Positions 5,110 through 8,159 of a stretch of DNA of 8,159 nucleotides are shown piece by piece (position 1 is the first letter of the stretch; each line of letters starts with the position of its first letter). The notes beneath the pieces are model-generated. The model ran no database searches. It saw only the letters and a program-made list of their open reading frames with translations, and was not told the origin of the DNA. Position numbers and translations under genes: made by a program. The stretch spans positions 1 through 8,159 of the forward strand of contig JAIYBS010000340.1 of assembly GCA_027488415.1 (NCBI GenBank). Reading direction: 5' to 3'. This DNA is from Planctomycetaceae bacterium. Its GTDB lineage: Bacteria; Planctomycetota; Phycisphaerae; Phycisphaerales; SM1A02.

Positions 5110-8100
5110 CGAAGCGCGTTCGTGCGTCGTGCCCGGCCGCTCGCGGAGCCCTCGCGCTCGCGGCGCTCGTGCTCGCGTTCATCGCTGGATACGGCGCACG
5201 CGCGGACGTCATCGAGCTCCACGGGGGCGGGCGGTCCGTCGAGGGCGATCCGGTCCGCATCGGACCGGACGGCATCGAGCTTCGCGTCCGACGCGACGGG
5301 CTCGAGACGACGCCGCTCACGCCGTGGAGCGAGGTGCGCGCGCTCCGCGACGCGCGCGGCGGCATACCCGCCGGCGACGCGGCGGCCTGGCTCGCCGCGG
5401 GCAACGATCTCTGGCGCGGTCGGCTGCGCGTGTCCCGCGGCGACTGGCCCTTCGCGGTGGAGCCGCTCGCGCGCGCGTACGCCCGCTGGGAGGGTGCCGC
5501 GCCGAGCAAGGACGGATTGATGGCGGCGGCCGCGTATTGCGAGGCGCTCGTGCGCGCGGGCCGCGCGGCGGATGCGCTCCGGCCGGCGTTCGAGGCCATC
5601 CGGCTCGTTCGCGCGGGCGTGCAGCTCGACGCGGGCGCCGGTCCGAGGATCGCGGATGCGCTCGCTCGGATCATCGATGCCAAGGCGTCGATCCCGGAAT
5701 CCCTGGCGCCTGCATCGTTCGCCGCGGCCGATGCCGCGCGCGCGTCCGCGTCGCTCGAGGGCTTCGGATCGCACGGCGACGATGCGCTCGCCGCGGTCGT
5801 CGACGCGTACCGCGCGGCGATCGACGGCGCCGCGCCGCGCGTGCCGCAGGCGAAGGGCGCTGCGAGGCTCGATCCGCCGGCGCAGATCGCCGTCGCGGCG
5901 CTCGACGCGCTGCGTGCCGTGCGGAGTCCCGATGCCGCCGAGCGCGGCGCGGCGCTCGGATCGCTCGCGCGCGCACGCCGCTCGATGCCCCAGTGGTTCG
6001 AGCCATGGGCGCGGTTCGCCGCCGGACGTGCGCTCGCCGCCGACGAGGATGCGACGCTCCGCGACCGGGGCAGGGTGCTGCTCGCGAGCGTCGTCGCCAC
6101 CGAGTCCTCGGTCGACCCGGCGCTCGCCGGCCGCGCCGAGGCGGAGCTCAGGCAGCGATCGGTGCCGGCGGTCGAGGGGGGCACCGTGGCGGGCTCGCTG
6201 CCCACCACGCAGCAGAAGGCGGACCTCGCGACGCCGCGCGAGCACTCCGACCGGACGGCCGCGTGGCTCGAGCGCCGCGGCGAGGCGAACCTCCTGCTTG
6301 CGCACCTCGAGGCACAGCTCGAGCAGGAGCTCGAGCCTGCCACCCGGGCGGCGCTGGTGGCCCGGCTCGCGTCGATCCTGGCTGCCCGGCTCGAGCGCGA
6401 GGACGACGAGGCGAGCCGAAACGCGCTGATGTCGCGCGCGATGGCACTCGTGAAGCGGAACGCCGAGGGCGCGGAGCCGCTGCGGCTCGCGATCCTCCGT
6501 GCGCAGCACCGCGCCGCGCAGCGCACCGCCGAGGACCGGCGCGCCGGGCGCGGCACGGACGCGGAGTGCGAGGCCGCGCTCGCGGAGTTCCGCTCGCTCG
6601 TGAAGGAGCTCTCGCAGCTCGCCGGCATCGCCGAGCGCGCGCGTGCCGGCGCGAACCGCGACGCGTCGGCGCAGGTGGGCACGAAGGCCGAGGAGCTGGT
6701 CGCCCAGGCATCCCGCGAGGAGGAGATTGCGCGGAACGCGCAGTTCTTCCGCGCGTGGGCCGCGTACTACGCCGCATGGCTCGGCCGCGAGCTCGGGCAG
6801 CCGGACTGGCAGGCGAGCGCGGACGACTCGATGCGGTGGTTCGCGAACCTGCTCGAGCCGGGCAAGGCGGCCGTCGATCCGAGCGAGGTGTCCGTCGACC
6901 TGCGCGGCAACGAGGGGTTCGCGAGCGCGATCCTCGGCTCCGGCCTCGCCGCGAGCCTCGCGCAGACCGGTGCCACCGCGGACGCGTGGCTCGCGCTCCT
7001 CGACTCGCCGCGCACGAACGGCGCGGTGCGCCTCAAGCTGCCGACCTGGAGGATGGCGTCGTACCTCGATCGCGGGGACCTCGCCGCGGCGCTCGCGCAC
7101 CTGCGGGGCGAGGGCGACGGTCCGCAGGGCGTACCGATGGCGCTTGTCGCCGCCGCTCGCGCCGGCCGGAACCCGGACGCACCCGGAGCCGCCGAGCTGC
7201 TCACCGAGGCCGTGGGACGACTCGCCGCGGCGGGCAGGCTCCGCGAGCTCGCGGTGATCGCGCTGTCCCCTGGCACCGCTCCGTCGGGCGCGGGCGCGCG
7301 TCTCTTCGCCGCCGTGCGCGCGGCGTCCGAGGCCAATCGACTGAAGGAGTCCGGCGACGCGTCCGGCGCGACCGCTGCGTGGCGCCGTGCCGCCGAGGAG
7401 CTCGACGGCGCGCTCTCGCCCGACGCACCTGCCGCGGTCGCGGTCGGCGCGCGGTCGCTTCGGGGGTACGTGCTACGCGGTGCCGGTCGGCCGCTCGAGG
7501 CCGGCGAGGCGTTCGCCGCCGCATCGCGCGAGATGCAGGGAGAGCGCGCGGGCGATGCGCGCTGGATGGCGGTCCTCTCCTTCGACGAGGCCGCGAAGCT
7601 TCCCGGCGGCGGCCCCGCCGCGGCGCGACGCGACGCGGAGGTGGCTTCGATCGTCGCTGATCTCCCTGAGTCCGGCGCTGCGGTCCGTGCCCGCGCCTGG
7701 CGCGTGACGCGCTTGGATCTTCCGCTCATGGCCGACATCGACGCGCTGCTCGGCGACTCGGTGCCCGTGGAGCTGTCGCCGGCCGCGAGGCGTGCCGCGC
7801 TCGAGGGGCTCTACCGGCGATTCCGCGCGACCTCCGGCGAGGATCGCCGCGTCGCCGCGCGACGCGCGCTTGCCGCGGGCGACGACATCGCCGCGGGCGG
7901 CGGCGACGAGGGAACGCTCGAGCTGCGCCGGCGCATCGAGATGGCGATCGCGCTCGACGACCGGATGCGCGCCGACGAGTCGCTCGCCGCGCTCGAGTCG
8001 CGCGTGGCGGATGCCGGCGCGACGGACGCCCTCCGCGACGAGCTGCGCGCCCGGCGGATCCAGGTCGCGGCGCTCGACGGCCGCCTCGACGATGCGCGCG

Positions 8101-8159
8101 CGGACCTCGCCTCGCTCGACCCGAAGGGTGCGTGGGGCAGGGTGGCCGCCGCGTCGCTC
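5106..8159 (+). CDS. Large secreted Ala-rich helical-repeat protein, incomplete
   Basis: The frame is open for 1018 codons from GTG 5106 to the window edge with no stop, and third positions are almost all G or C; the C-terminus lies outside. The GTG shares GTGA with the stop codon of the VWA gene, and GGGGGA lies 5 bases upstream. Residues 1-33 form a signal peptide (basic start, hydrophobic ALALAALVLAFIAGYG, then a likely cut after GARA, before D34). Residues 34-81 (DVIELHGGGRSVEG ... PWSEVRALR) look like a small beta-barrel domain of the kind seen after signal peptides in planctomycete proteins. The rest is Ala/Arg/Leu/Asp-rich and helical, with TPR-like fragments such as AAAYCEALVRAGRAADAL (about 140-158) and GYVLRGAGRPLEAGEAF (from 787), and a coiled-coil-like LEAQLEQELEPATRAAL near 398. 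I see no catalytic motif. It is probably a periplasmic scaffold working with the VWA protein; the specific function is unknown. Confidence 0.88.
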   Translation, partial: MTKRVRASCPAARGALALAALVLAFIAGYGARADVIELHGGGRSVEGDPVRIGPDGIELRVRRDGLETTPLTPWSEVRALRDARGGIPAGDAAAWLAAGNDLWRGRLRVSRGDWPFAVEPLARAYARWEGAAPSKDGLMAAAAYCEALVRAGRAADALRPAFEAIRLVRAGVQLDAGAGPRIADALARIIDAKASIPESLAPASFAAADAARASASLEGFGSHGDDALAAVVDAYRAAIDGAAPRVPQAKGAARLDPPAQIAVAALDALRAVRSPDAAERGAALGSLARARRSMPQWFEPWARFAAGRALAADEDATLRDRGRVLLASVVATESSVDPALAGRAEAELRQRSVPAVEGGTVAGSLPTTQQKADLATPREHSDRTAAWLERRGEANLLLAHLEAQLEQELEPATRAALVARLASILAARLEREDDEASRNALMSRAMALVKRNAEGAEPLRLAILRAQHRAAQRTAEDRRAGRGTDAECEAALAEFRSLVKELSQLAGIAERARAGANRDASAQVGTKAEELVAQASREEEIARNAQFFRAWAAYYAAWLGRELGQPDWQASADDSMRWFANLLEPGKAAVDPSEVSVDLRGNEGFASAILGSGLAASLAQTGATADAWLALLDSPRTNGAVRLKLPTWRMASYLDRGDLAAALAHLRGEGDGPQGVPMALVAAARAGRNPDAPGAAELLTEAVGRLAAAGRLRELAVIALSPGTAPSGAGARLFAAVRAASEANRLKESGDASGATAAWRRAAEELDGALSPDAPAAVAVGARSLRGYVLRGAGRPLEAGEAFAAASREMQGERAGDARWMAVLSFDEAAKLPGGGPAAARRDAEVASIVADLPESGAAVRARAWRVTRLDLPLMADIDALLGDSVPVELSPAARRAALEGLYRRFRATSGEDRRVAARRALAAGDDIAAGGGDEGTLELRRRIEMAIALDDRMRADESLAALESRVADAGATDALRDELRARRIQVAALDGRLDDARADLASLDPKGAWGRVAAASL

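Noticed and set aside
4683..7100. Minus-strand open frame of 805 codons opposite the VWA and secreted-protein genes
   Set aside because: Arg/Glu/Leu-rich low-complexity translation with no motif; the plus-strand frames have a VWA MIDAS, a signal peptide and GC-rich third positions.
5129..7660. Second plus-strand frame of 843 codons inside the secreted-protein gene
   Set aside because: Translation is mostly Arg/Ala/Gly, as expected for an off-frame read of GC-rich codons; the frame from 5106 has a signal peptide, a coupled start, and continues past its end to the window edge.

Overview
The window is GC-rich (the coding third positions are almost all G or C) and comes from a bacterial chromosome. 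The best guess for the host is a planctomycete-like bacterium, possibly Phycisphaerales. This rests on three things: a threonyl-tRNA synthetase with MNCPHH and an insertion before it, a membrane-anchored Pro/Gly-linker VWA protein, and a very large secreted Ala-rich helical protein. The assignment is an inference; the sequence contains no rRNA or other decisive marker.

Left half (1-3972, minus strand): four housekeeping genes read right to left as a probable operon, pyrH (UMP kinase), frr (ribosome recycling factor), nrdR (ribonucleotide reductase repressor) and thrS (threonyl-tRNA synthetase, C-terminal tail cut off by the window edge). The pyrH-frr and frr-nrdR gaps are 24 and 31 bases. The nrdR-thrS gap is 130 bases and is almost filled by a striking element: two 38-base arms, perfectly complementary (2016-2053 and 2084-2121) around a 30-base loop. 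The arms have only about 50% GC and each contains the near-palindrome GGTGGCACC. This is the most unusual object in the window. It looks like a REPIN- or MITE-type repeat, and it sits 16 bases before the thrS start codon.

Middle (3973-4086): a short divergent intergenic region that must hold the promoters of both gene groups. It contains a perfect odd palindrome (4062-4082) ending four bases before the first start codon of the rightward genes.

Right half (4087-8159, plus strand): a two-gene unit. The first gene encodes a single-pass membrane protein with a Pro-rich then Gly-rich linker and a VWA domain with an intact MIDAS. The second overlaps it by four bases (GTGA) and encodes a secreted protein of more than 1018 residues, with a small N-terminal beta domain and then long Ala-rich helical repeats; it runs off the right edge. 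Their tight coupling suggests a joint role at the cell envelope, but neither can be assigned a specific function.
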